A DNA stretch of 64,000 nucleotides from TH1177 sp042138015 (GTDB lineage: Archaea > Thermoproteota > Nitrososphaeria > Nitrososphaerales > Nitrososphaeraceae), in contig JBHIVA010000005.1 of the NCBI GenBank assembly GCA_042138015.1, positions 10,784 to 74,783 of the forward strand, read 5' to 3'. Under the pieces are notes generated by a model. That model saw only the letters and a program-made list of their open reading frames with translations, was not told the DNA's origin and made no database searches. Shown one piece after another: positions 8,880 through 17,417 of this stretch. How positions within the stretch are numbered: the first letter of the stretch is position 1; each line of letters starts with the position of its first letter. The translations under genes were made by a program, and so were the position numbers.

Positions 8880-9077
8880 AATATAATCTATTAGTATAAG
8901 GTTATTAGGAAATAACTACGATTCAATAATTATAAAACAATAGTCTGTAATTTTTTTAGTAAATTCATATGCAATCAAGACACATATGCAATCAAGACAC
9001 TTATTTATTAAAACTAAATATTTGAAAGATAACAAAAAAATCTACTGTCCCATAAAGATATATCGATAATTCAAATC

Positions 9078-9205
9078 ATAGTATGAGGCATCAAATGAAT
9101 CATAAAACTAAAAACAGAATTCCCCCATAAACTATTTTCTGTCATGTCTTTGTTTTTCTCTTTTGTTTGAGAAAGACTTATCACATGAATCTAGCCTCAT
9201 ACTGT
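9078..9205 (+). ncRNA. Candidate structured RNA module, copy B
   Basis: Second 128-base copy of the module at 8146-8273. The ends are ATAGTATGAGGC and GCCTCATACTGT, pairing over 12 positions with one U-G, at a different place from the wobble in copy A. The inner block around 9129-9160 is conserved. It sits about 257 bases upstream of the short secreted-protein gene on the opposite strand. Confidence 0.45.
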
Positions 9206-9371
9206 AAAACTAAATGAAAATAAAAGTTATAAATTTTATTGCATTATGTTAGAGTATTTCGATATCTAACGATAGTAATTGTTATTACGGAATAATAATT
9301 TAGAAATCTATTTTATAAAATTATAAAATTATAAACTAATTATTTTTTATTTTTAAAAATATAATTCAATT

Positions 9372-9405
9372 AGATAGATAGAAAGACAAACTCTTACTCT
9401 TACTC
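9372..9405. repeat. Direct repeat R2 (partner of 7092-7125)
   Basis: Matches 7092-7125 at 31 of 34 positions. Unlike the first copy it is not followed by the full palindrome (CCACAGTAA instead of GAGAGTAAGA). With the first copy it brackets the two secreted-protein genes. Confidence 0.6.
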
Positions 9406-9631
9406 CACAGTAACGATAGAATACTTAACCCATATCATCTTTATACCTCCAATCTTATAAATATAATCCTAAATTGCTATTAATAAGATAAATAATGCTA
9501 ACAAAAGGAAATTAAAAATGATTAATCATAAAATTATAAAATTATTAAATAGAATTGGATTTTTGTTTAGAATAGACACTAATTAACTATTAATTAAATA
9601 AAATATAATTTTTGAGTTAAAGAGGTGTTAG

Positions 9632-9910
9632 TTAATTGTTTGCTATAATACCCTCCAATTGTAGTTGGTTCTGCTTCAATCTTTCTATTTCCCTTACGTA
9701 TCCATCAATTATCCTGGATTGTTTCTCATAGGCCTCCTCCATGAAAGAGATAATATCACGCCACTCTAACCATTGATCAAATACTTTTCGAACAAAATCA
9801 TCAATTGTATCATGTCTTCCCTTCAACTTTGCAACTCTCCTATCCAGTTCTAAAGATATGGCCCATGTTATTTTGGGTACTGGTCTTTTGTTACCGTGTA
9901 GTCTACCCAA
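9632..9910 (-). CDS. Possible ribbon-helix-helix DNA-binding protein (92 aa)
   Basis: TTG start at 9910. Residues 10-50 (KRPVPKITWAISLELDRRVA, then a helix ending in VRKVFDQWLEW) show a short beta strand followed by two helices, the arrangement of Arc/MetJ-type ribbon-helix-helix repressors. A C-terminal coiled coil (EEAYEKQSRIIDGYVREIER) could mediate oligomerisation. In a mobile element this would suit a copy-control or cargo regulator. The assignment rests on pattern only. Confidence 0.55.
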   Translation of the reverse strand: MGRLHGNKRPVPKITWAISLELDRRVAKLKGRHDTIDDFVRKVFDQWLEWRDIISFMEEAYEKQSRIIDGYVREIERLKQNQLQLEGIIANN

Positions 9911-10058
9911 ATGACATAAATCACCTTTTACTAAATTTTGTTATAGTTTTTATGAATAAATCAGTCTTGTAACATGCAAAAAAGGTTAGAGTATTAATAA
10001 AAACTGCAGATGCAATCACAAAATGTGAAATATTATTTAATTCCAATTCTCTAATCTC

Positions 10059-10517
10059 CTAGAATGAATACTCATCCTCAGTCCAGGATTGCTGTGGCTT
10101 TGTTCTATAGGCCTCTGCCTCTATCTCTGCTTTCTCCAATTCGTTTAAGGTTTGGATAGATAGGTTCTTGTATTGGTCTGCTATTGTCGTTGTTGTCTTC
10201 TTGCTGATTGGTAACTTATGATCTACTGTCTGGACTAGACCCAAATGGATAGCGTACTGCACTGCATAGATATGCTTACACTTCTCTACTTTGTTGGAAG
10301 CAAAGTCTGGACAAGAACACCAGAAGTTTCCAGAAGACTCAAATACGAATTTCACGTAATAGAATTTATCGGAGTTAGTCTCTGATTCGACATATGAAGG
10401 AGTATCGTCGAAACATCGTCTAAAAACTCTGCCGAGTAGTGCCAGCCTTCGACCGCGGCACTCTCGCAGAATTTTTGCTTCTTCATTAACTAATTGTTTG
10501 GAAACTATTTGTTCCAT
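10059..10517 (-). CDS. SWIM zinc-finger protein (152 aa)
   Basis: Residues about 70-93 read FWCSCPDFASNKVEKCKHIY, giving the Cys-x-Cys...Cys-x-His signature of SWIM domains, which bind DNA or protein. Before it, a beta-hairpin (FYYVKFVFESSGNFWCSC) is typical of SWIM proteins. After it there is a helical tail. Base composition is richer in G+C than the surrounding cargo, a hint of separate origin. The gene starts exactly at a palindrome (TAGGTTTACCTA, 10517-10528) that recurs 54 bases upstream, so autoregulation or regulation by a shared repressor is likely. A divergent small gene starts at 10616. Confidence 0.75.
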   Translation of the reverse strand: MEQIVSKQLVNEEAKILRECRGRRLALLGRVFRRCFDDTPSYVESETNSDKFYYVKFVFESSGNFWCSCPDFASNKVEKCKHIYAVQYAIHLGLVQTVDHKLPISKKTTTTIADQYKNLSIQTLNELEKAEIEAEAYRTKPQQSWTEDEYSF

Positions 10518-10582
10518 AGGTTTACCTAGGCAGACTTTGATATATAAACCTATGTATACATATTATTACATAGGTAGACCTA
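10517..10582. promoter_or_regulatory. Divergent promoter with two palindromic operators
   Basis: The inverted repeat TAGGT-N2-ACCTA occurs at 10517-10528 (over the start codon of the SWIM gene) and at 10571-10582 (34 bases before the start of the plus-strand gene at 10616). The spacing is 54 bases, about five helical turns, which suits cooperative binding of a dimeric repressor. Further CCTA/TAGG half-sites lie between them. Confidence 0.6.
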
Positions 10583-10615
10583 ATATAACCTGTAAAAACA
10601 TATTATATACAAGAG

Positions 10616-10792
10616 ATGACAAAAATAATTTCTACATTGGGGAAAAAAATACGTTTAAAGTTTGCAGGTAAATTAAATAAAGTTAAAGATAATCGAACTA
10701 TTTGGATTCCTAAATCTGAATTAGATAAAATAAAAGAATTTGATGAGAAACAGGTTATTTTTACTGTAGACATTGAAGAACTCCAAGATTGA
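10616..10792 (+). CDS. Small basic hypothetical protein (58 aa)
   Basis: ATG at 10616 preceded by AAGAG; TGA at 10790-10792. The sequence MTKIISTLGKKIRLKFAGKL followed by DNRTIWIPKSELDKIKEF looks like a folded beta/alpha miniprotein with a basic N-terminus. No family is recognised. It shares the operator region with the divergent SWIM gene, and the next gene starts two bases after its stop, so the two plus-strand genes form an operon. Confidence 0.55.
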   Translation: MTKIISTLGKKIRLKFAGKLNKVKDNRTIWIPKSELDKIKEFDEKQVIFTVDIEELQD

Positions 10793-10793
10793 A

Positions 10794-10949
10794 ATGAGTC
10801 AATCCAACTCTTCATCTTCAATTACTAACTCCAAACTCTGTACCTATGGATGCGGTACACAAATCTACTGCCATACTACCAAGAAAGCATATTATGAAGT
10901 TGAAACCGGTAACAAACACTTTTGTACTGAGGAAGCAAACTATCACTAA
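10794..10949 (+). CDS. Cys-rich small protein (51 aa), reading frame stays open to 11111 past a TAA
   Basis: ATG at 10794. The product contains CTYGCGTQIYCHTTKKAYYE followed by a GNKHFC segment, i.e. four or five Cys that could form a zinc ribbon. The TAA at 10947-10949 is followed in the same frame by 53 sense codons of natural composition (SANKSSNNISQGTNRPTYYS...) to a TAA at 11109-11111. Related archaeal proteins, as far as I recall, continue after the Cys region with a similar Asn/Ser/Gln/Pro-rich tail. So the first TAA may be a CAA-to-TAA nonsense mutation, or a real stop with a decayed tail. Confidence 0.55.
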   Translation: MSQSNSSSSITNSKLCTYGCGTQIYCHTTKKAYYEVETGNKHFCTEEANYH

Positions 10950-11138
10950 TCAGCCAATAAATCATCCAATAACATTAGCCAAGGAACAAATAGGCCTACT
11001 TACTATTCTGGTACCGGTAAACCCTTGAACCTCTCTCAACAAACCAAACAACAGCATTTCAATTCTATTCAAGTCTTAAATGGTTTAGACGTACAGAAAC
11101 AGTATTCCTAACCAACCATTTATTTATTTCCTGGTTAA

Positions 11139-11411
11139 TTAGTCAGAAGAAGGAATAAAATCATTCTCGTCTATCTCTATTGAACCGTATATACCACTTG
11201 TAGTTATTGAACCATATTTATTTACTAATTCCTCTGCTTTTTTTAATGCATTACCCTTAAGTTCTCCGAATTGTCTTTTATGGAGTCTATCAAGTTCTAC
11301 AGTAAGCCAAAAGAGATTTTTACCAACATCATCATTTGGCATTAATGTCTGTATTTCTGGTTTTGCTGCCCTAATATGACAATCTGATACATCAATATCT
11401 ACAATTATCAT
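11139..11411 (-). CDS. Hypothetical protein (90 aa)
   Basis: Starts MIIVDIDVSDCHIRAAKPEI and ends with an acidic tail (EIDENDFIPSSD). Residues 30-65 form an amphipathic helix pair (KNLFWLTVELDRLHKRQFGE). No family or metal motif is recognised. It sits between the Cys-rich gene and the recombinase in the element. Confidence 0.55.
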   Translation of the reverse strand: MIIVDIDVSDCHIRAAKPEIQTLMPNDDVGKNLFWLTVELDRLHKRQFGELKGNALKKAEELVNKYGSITTSGIYGSIEIDENDFIPSSD

Positions 11412-11578
11412 TTTATCTTATGTGTTTTATAATGAATAGCAGATATTAAAATTATTTATCTACATTTTATTATTATTTATTTACCATTATATTCTTACCA
11501 TTGTCTACAAACTTTACTCCATATTTCTCTTGTAAATCTGGTCTATCTTTTATCAACATAATCCATTGTTTATGAATA

Positions 11579-12936
11579 TCATCTCATTTGCTTCTCTAAC
11601 CTTTCAGACTCAGACATTGGTTCACCCTTGGGATGCATTGCGTAGTATTTACCTTTTGAATCTGTTAGTTTCTTGAGTTCCTTTTGAGATTCTACTATAT
11701 CCATTCTATCAACTTTATCAAACATCTTTAGAATGAACTCTTCCAATGACTTTATTTTCTTATCAATGATATAGTTTTGATACTCATTCTTTTCATTCAG
11801 TTCCTTAACCTGTTTTGATAACCTGAACTCATCATTTATGGTTAAAGTATCGATAGCAGCAAGATAACCCTTACATTCTGCAGTTCCTTCCAGCAATGTT
11901 TGCATATCTGGTTTGAAGTAATGGCTTCTCACACCTGATAGTTTATGACCCATTAACATTTCTACGAAATCGGGATAGACACCTGCCTTTCTGCATTCAG
12001 TATCAAAGACTTGCGTAAAGCGTGGGTTAGGATAGTTGGATTTTTACCTATCTTCCTCTTCTTTTCATAATCATATTCTAGTTTCTGTTTTAGTGTAGAG
12101 TACTTTACTACCACTTCATTGATAAGATATTTTATCAGTCCGGTTTTTATATGCCTTGGATTATTAACCTTAAACTTGTCTTTGGGGTTAAATTGTTCCC
12201 TAATCAGAGGACTTGAACCATTTAATTCTTCACCAGCATGTTTCCTATAGTTGAGATAGGAATCAATTAAATTGGTACATTCTGGGGTACAAAATGTCCT
12301 GTAATTAGATTTCTTGGAACCTTCGTAAACTGATATCTGATACAGTCCCAATTTATCAATCTTTGTCAAGTTCCTACTCTTTAAAAGTGGAATTGCACCC
12401 ATTCTCATACCAGAAGATGCAATTAATAAAATCATTATTCTTACCCGAATATCATTAGCACTCTTTAACATGGTATAAATTTCCTGTCTGGTGTAAGGCC
12501 TATCCTCTTCAATCCCTCCCTCCAAATTCTGCTGTAGTTGTCCCACGTCATCATCATCTCCCAGATACATCTTTATCATCTTCCATCTGAAATCATATTC
12601 AGTATTGACATAGTAGAATTTCCTAATGGCATCTAAATAATGAGATGCAGATTGGTAAGATATTCCCCTATCCTGTCTTAGATATACCAGAAAAGACTTG
12701 ATATCATCTTCAATGGTTCTCTGATCTTTACCTTCCAAAAGTTTAGAACATTTCCCATCTTTAACACCTAGGAAATTCATAAAGTACTTTAGTCTAAGTC
12801 GATAATCATTTTTAGTATTTTTAGATTTTAGTGAATTTATATAATTGGAATAATAATATTCATCATCTTTTTGTATTTGTATTTGCTTTGGTTCATGCTG
12901 ATTTATTTCCTGTGCTTGTTGTTCCTGTCTTTGCAT
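11579..12936 (-). pseudogene. Tyrosine recombinase (integrase) of the element, frameshifted
   Basis: An SAM-like N-terminal core-binding domain (residues about 25-125) is followed by the catalytic domain. R178 lies in ASSGMRMG, a catalytic Lys near 208, and H305/R308 in LTHALRK. The frame then stops (ending ISIPIS-type residues near 11962). In the next frame the family sequence continues (FDTECRKAGVYPDF, then MLMGHKLSGVRSHYFKP) with the GH histidine and the catalytic Tyr, then a coiled-coil tail ending at 11579. Loss of one base near 12005-12012 explains the break. The gene lies 57 bases inside attR, as expected of an integrase. Confidence 0.85.
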
Positions 12937-12992
12937 TTACTTCTAGGCAAAATAATACTCAACTTATATTTATTGATAGTATATATTATCTG

Positions 12993-13001
12993 TACCAAGT
13001 A
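12993..13001. repeat. Right attachment-site core (attR)
   Basis: TACCAAGTA, identical to 3835-3843. To its right the sequence continues the DUF389 5' half; to its left lies element DNA with the integrase gene. Confidence 0.8.
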
Positions 13002-13599
13002 ATACAGCGAAAATTATGAATAGAGGATTTACTTGTGCCCTTGAATAGATTTCTGGCGTAAGTTCAATATCTATGAAAAAGGAAAAGATAAAGGAAATAG
13101 CAGCAGCGATTAGTATTGCTGAAATGAGAGTTTTGATTATAAATCTGATCGAATCAATTAACTGTTTCCTTCTGCCCAACACAGAATTGAGGGAAAAAGA
13201 CGAAATAGGTCCTATGAGGGGGGAGATTAACATTCCTCCTATTATTATTGCAACCTCATTTTGAATCAACCCCACAAATGAAGCTATTGTGGCTATCAAC
13301 ACCATCACATATACATCATTTTTATGTGCGAGAAAATCATCTGTTTTGGAAATTATGTGCTCGACAGGTTCGATATTTTTAATAATTGCTCTATTCTCCT
13401 TCCGATACGATTGAAAAAGATTTGTGAAATAATCAGATATAGAGGATTCAACCTTATTTTGAGCTATAACATGTATTCTTTGCTTGGTATCAAATATACT
13501 AGATAATTTATTCATTAAATCAGAAGTAAGGTAAGATGGTGAAAATATGGTATAATGATAGCAACTCGTTTCTGTTCTGTTCTTCATCTTGTTTTTCAA
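12993..13599 (-). pseudogene. DUF389 membrane protein, 5' part cut off by the integrated element
   Basis: From the ATG at 13599 the product has a cytoplasmic N-terminal part and then hydrophobic segments (VYVMVLIATIASFVGLIQNE, AIIIGGMLISPLIGPISSFS, TLISAILIAAAISFIFSFFI). The 'GGMLISPLIGPI' block is the DUF389 hallmark. The family reading ends at ...IIFAVLLG at 12993; the few extra codons to a stop at 12970 come from the element. The 3' part is at 3563-3843. DUF389 proteins are membrane proteins of unknown function. Confidence 0.88.
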
Positions 13600-13834
13600 A
13601 AGGTAATTTCATTAGCTTATTTCACCATATTATATCTGAATTTATATTAATAAAGTGAATCCTTGAATTGGTTATCTTTATATTTTATTTAAAATCTCGT
13701 AAGCTATTTATTATATTCCCGATTTTTATGGTAGATAACAAATCAATTAATAATAATTTAATCCAATTATATCCATATATTGGAAAAATACCAATTTATT
13801 TATTTGTTGAAAATCCAATAATAACTTTCTTATC

Positions 13835-15379
13835 CTACTGTGGCTCTATTGTTGCTGGAGGTTTGCTAGATATTGCATATGTTACCCATGCTACTCCCTC
13901 AACTTCATTAGTAATCTTATTACTAATTTTTTCTAATAATTCATATGGCAATTTTGTCCAATCTGCAGTCATCGCATCAGTAGAATTCACTACACGGATA
14001 ATAACAATATAGCCATAAAGTCTCTCATCTCCTATCACAGCTACTGCCTTATCATCACCAACAGCTGCATAAGCCTGCCAGACAGAATTATAAATACCTG
14101 CATTTTTCAATTCTTGTTCTACAATTTCACTCGCATATTTTGAAATTCTTAATTTGTCCTTGTTCAATTCACCTATGATCCTAACTGCAAGTCCGGGACC
14201 AGGAAATGGATGTCTATTAATTATGCTATCAGGAATATTCAGCATTTTTGCAACTATCTTAACCTCATCCTTATAAAGATATCTAAGCGGTTCTAACACT
14301 TTAAGATCAAGTATATCAGGTAAACCACCCACGTTATGATGCGTTTTTATAACAGATGCTGGACCCATTGAAATTCCACTTTCTATTACATCAGGATAAA
14401 GAGTTCCTTGAGCTAGCCAATGAAAGTGTTTATTGTCCTTTTTTACCTCATCCAAAAATACACTGATAAATTCATTTCCTATTATTTTTCGTTTTTCTTC
14501 AGGATCAGTGATGCCGTTCAATTTATGTAGAAATCTCTCTGAAGCATCTACATATTTTACGTCAAGACCCAAGTCTTTAAATAAATTCATTACCCTTGTT
14601 TCTTCATTGTATCTTAATAGACCATGATTAACAAAAATACATTCTAAATTGTCAGGTATAGCCTGATTGAGCAAGACTGCTACTGTAGTTGAATCTATAC
14701 CTCCACTAACCGCACATAGAACTTTTTCTTTTCCAACCTGTTTTTTTATTTCTAAAATAGTATTCTCTATAAAACTTTTAAGAGACCAATTAGGTTTAGC
14801 TTTACTGATACCAATAGAGAAATTTTTCAAGATATCTAAACCATGTTCTGTATGAACGACCTCAGGATGAAATTGTAACCCATAGAAATTTTTGTCTTGA
14901 TTTCCTATTGCCGCAGATAGTGAATTATCTGTGTGTGCTAAAACTTTAAAATCAGATGGAATTTGTTCAGCTACATCACTATGACTCATCCAACAGTTCA
15001 ATCTATCATTTAATCCTTTGAAAAGATCTGTTTTATCATCTATCTGCAATAAGGCCTTGCCATATTCTCTTGTATTAGATTTCTTTACCCTGCCTTTAAA
15101 ATTGTCAATAATTAATTGATGTCCATAACATATACCTAAAATAGGTATACCTAAATCAAAAATCTTATTATCAGGTTTAGGAGAATTCGAATCATATACA
15201 CTAGCTGGACCACCTGAAAAAATAATACCTTTAGGTGAAATATTTTTTAATTTATCTGACGAGATATGATATGGATAAATTTCACAAAAAACATTAGAGT
15301 CTCTAATCCTTCTACAAATAAGGTGGCTATATTGAGAACCAAAATCCAATATAACTATTTTATCCAATATTAAACTCAA
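13835..15379 (-). CDS. guaA: GMP synthase (glutamine-hydrolysing)
   Basis: Converts XMP, ATP and glutamine to GMP, the last step of guanine nucleotide synthesis. The 514-residue chain is the fused two-domain form. The class I glutaminase has C84 (GICYGHQ), H171 and E173 (LQFHPEVVHTEHG). The ATP-pyrophosphatase P-loop SGGIDS is at 225-230. A C-terminal dimerisation domain contains the conserved RHPFPGPGLAVRIIG. Many archaea carry the two domains as separate genes, so the fused form is worth noting. The ATG overlaps the stop of the upstream coiled-coil gene (ATGA), so the two are translationally coupled. Confidence 0.97.
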   Translation of the reverse strand: MSLILDKIVILDFGSQYSHLICRRIRDSNVFCEIYPYHISSDKLKNISPKGIIFSGGPASVYDSNSPKPDNKIFDLGIPILGICYGHQLIIDNFKGRVKKSNTREYGKALLQIDDKTDLFKGLNDRLNCWMSHSDVAEQIPSDFKVLAHTDNSLSAAIGNQDKNFYGLQFHPEVVHTEHGLDILKNFSIGISKAKPNWSLKSFIENTILEIKKQVGKEKVLCAVSGGIDSTTVAVLLNQAIPDNLECIFVNHGLLRYNEETRVMNLFKDLGLDVKYVDASERFLHKLNGITDPEEKRKIIGNEFISVFLDEVKKDNKHFHWLAQGTLYPDVIESGISMGPASVIKTHHNVGGLPDILDLKVLEPLRYLYKDEVKIVAKMLNIPDSIINRHPFPGPGLAVRIIGELNKDKLRISKYASEIVEQELKNAGIYNSVWQAYAAVGDDKAVAVIGDERLYGYIVIIRVVNSTDAMTADWTKLPYELLEKISNKITNEVEGVAWVTYAISSKPPATIEPQ

Positions 15380-16071
15380 CTACCGGTCTTTTCCAACATT
15401 CTAGTAAAAACCCATGCGGAAGTATTGAATATATCTGTCAATCGATCCCGTTCTCTGTAATTGTTTATAACTATTTTTCTAATAATTCCCTCTGTCTCTA
15501 CTATATTATATTTGACCATATCGGACTCATCTATTTGTTTTTTACGTACTTTCTCTTGATCTTGGTTTACCATTCCCTCAATAATTCTTTTAATAAAAAA
15601 TGACTTGAATGGAGGAGTGTTGATATTAAATGACATATTTTTTTCTGGAATTATCTCTACTGAATTCAAATAAACTTTAGCTATAGCCAATAAGAGATTA
15701 TCCTTAAGCCTTTTTAGTTCCTTGGTTTCATATTTTGTGTAATCAATATTCTGCTTCTCTTTTACCGTATCTTTATCTTCTTTTAGGATCTTACTATTAT
15801 TTTCAGATGAATGACTTGTTTCAATATTAGGGCGATCATCTTTATTTTCTGTAACAAAATATTTACCAGTCTTACCATCAACGTCATAAAGGATCGGAGA
15901 TCGTTCAAGAGTAGAAGCAGGTTTAAAACTTTCTTTCTTTAATAAATTATCGATCAAAATAAGAAGGTTTCTAAGTTTATCTATCTCTTCTTGTTTATCA
16001 GATATTTGTTTAATCAACCATTCACGGGAATCTGCGGCTTTTTTTACATCCTCCTCAGAGTAATTTAACAT
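15376..16071 (-). CDS. Coiled-coil protein upstream of guaA, hypothetical
   Basis: 231 residues. An N-terminal coiled coil (about 5-45, REWLIKQISDKQEEIDKLRN) is followed by a polar linker (60-120, Glu/Lys/Asn-rich). The C-terminal part (120-231) has a conserved-looking core with VYLNSVEIIPEKNMSFNINT and a helix ending FTRMLEKTGS. No catalytic motif or membrane segment is visible. Coupling to guaA by a 4-base overlap makes it part of the same operon, but no role in purine synthesis can be read from the sequence. Confidence 0.75.
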   Translation of the reverse strand: MLNYSEEDVKKAADSREWLIKQISDKQEEIDKLRNLLILIDNLLKKESFKPASTLERSPILYDVDGKTGKYFVTENKDDRPNIETSHSSENNSKILKEDKDTVKEKQNIDYTKYETKELKRLKDNLLLAIAKVYLNSVEIIPEKNMSFNINTPPFKSFFIKRIIEGMVNQDQEKVRKKQIDESDMVKYNIVETEGIIRKIVINNYRERDRLTDIFNTSAWVFTRMLEKTGS

Positions 16072-16342
16072 TCAATTCATAATATAATATAGAGTATAAA
16101 GTTGTTTATTTGTGGGTGGTCCAATATTCGCCTACATTATAATTAATTTTTTTTATAATACTTATTGAAAATGGTTTATCATGCAAATCTACACTTTTCA
16201 TAGATAGTAATTTAAAATCTAGAAGTTTTATGAATCTAATAAAAATATAAAATATTCATTTAAAATAAATATAATCAAACAAATTTTTTCGTTTATGGCA
16301 ATCAATTCTTTGACGGTGACTTTGGAACAAATTTAAAGATAT

Positions 16343-17065
16343 CTATTTAGATGCAAATTCTTTAAATCCACTTATAGGTTTCTTTGAAGTATCATATAAA
16401 ATAGATCTTGAGTTTTTTGCTAGTGTTTGTAAAAGTTTCTTAGCCACCTTCAACTTTTCTTTTTTTATGTCTATATTATCTACACTTTTTGAGTATTCGC
16501 CTATGGAACCATCAAAAGACATTCCTACCAAAATTATTTCCTTTGCACCAAACTCTTCAGCAAGAAAGACAGCTCTATCTCCATCAGTAAACCCTCCAAA
16601 ATTATAAACATTTTTAACAGGCATGACTTGGGTTGTACCTAAAACATTTTTAAATTTAGGAACTAATTTCTCAATATTGGTAATATTATCTCCATGTGCA
16701 TGAACAACCATAACGGCTCCTATCTTTTCTGCTTTATAAAGAAATTTAGAATCCCCATCAAGGTCTGTAACTACAATATCAGGTTTTATCCCATTCTCAA
16801 TCAGGAATTTAACTGTACCATTTGCTACTATCTTGATAACAGTTCTATTTTTTTTTATCAATTGCAGATAGTCCTTTAAATCCGGGCCTGATCCTATAAC
16901 AAATACTGATTTCCCTTGAATTTTTTTCCTCAATATATTAGGATCCAAATATTTGCGTTTTATTTTTTCTGAAAGCAGGTAGGCAGAGTTTTGATCTTTT
17001 TCAGTACTATATCCAAATTTACTCCTAATCTCTTGATAATAGGGAAACCATGTTACAAATTGCAC
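16343..17065 (-). CDS. mptE: 6-hydroxymethyl-7,8-dihydropterin pyrophosphokinase, MptE type
   Basis: 240 residues of the DUF115/MptE family. The family transfers pyrophosphate from ATP to 6-hydroxymethyldihydropterin in archaeal folate or tetrahydromethanopterin synthesis. Visible features are the nucleotide-binding loop VFVIGSGPDLKD (about 54-65), the metal-site segment PDIVVTDLDGD (about 95-105), a conserved HAHGDN (about 122-127) and GFTDGDRAVFLAEEFGA (about 158-174). It is transcribed alone on the minus strand. Confidence 0.9.
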   Translation of the reverse strand: MQFVTWFPYYQEIRSKFGYSTEKDQNSAYLLSEKIKRKYLDPNILRKKIQGKSVFVIGSGPDLKDYLQLIKKNRTVIKIVANGTVKFLIENGIKPDIVVTDLDGDSKFLYKAEKIGAVMVVHAHGDNITNIEKLVPKFKNVLGTTQVMPVKNVYNFGGFTDGDRAVFLAEEFGAKEIILVGMSFDGSIGEYSKSVDNIDIKKEKLKVAKKLLQTLAKNSRSILYDTSKKPISGFKEFASK

Positions 17066-17417
17066 ATAGTTATTAAGTTATTACTTGTTAATAGACTATT
17101 TGTTGATAAAGCAAGAAATTAAAGTAGCTAACATATCATATAAATATTGTTCATCTATAAAATCGTATAGGATAATATCAATCATAAATTACTGTTATAA
17201 ATAATTTTAAATTCAACTTCTTGTTTCGTTTTATTTAGAAAATAAGAAAATCTGTTAACGTTTTGTGATCGATTTCCTCTTTTTTCTTGCGATTTTCTCT
17301 AATAAATATGATATAAAATAACTTATGAATATTATTGACAAAATTAATGATAATGGTTTATCTAAAATAACAAAATAAAAAATGTGGAATATATTAATCG
17401 ATTTCCCTTTTTAGTTC
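17066..17417. other. Intergenic stretch between the DUF7482-like gene and mptE
   Basis: About 350 AT-rich bases upstream of no plus-strand gene; only 3' flanking and promoter DNA for mptE is expected. No repeat or RNA fold seen. Confidence 0.45.

Larger units (their letters stand above)
3835..13001. mobile_element. Integrated element of 9.16 kb inside a DUF389 gene
   Basis: The 9-bp direct repeat TACCAAGTA lies at 3835-3843 and 12993-13001, exactly where the two halves of one DUF389 gene break off. A tyrosine recombinase gene begins 57 bases inside the right end. This is the layout expected of a site-specific integrative element. Cargo on both strands: a C2H2 finger, several hypotheticals, a TM/coiled-coil protein, two related secreted proteins, a possible ribbon-helix-helix protein, a SWIM-type zinc protein, and two small plus-strand proteins. 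I see no replication initiator, capsid or conjugation gene. The recombinase carries a frameshift, so the element may now be immobile. Confidence 0.88.

Noticed and set aside
10603..11028. ORFs on the minus strand at 10603-10821 and the plus strand at 10846-11028
   Set aside because: They are other-frame readings of the small genes at 10616-10792 and 10794-10949, which have better start signals, composition and Cys pattern.
13668..14012. Plus-strand ORF over the end of guaA
   Set aside because: Mostly antisense to guaA; hydrophobic, no family features.
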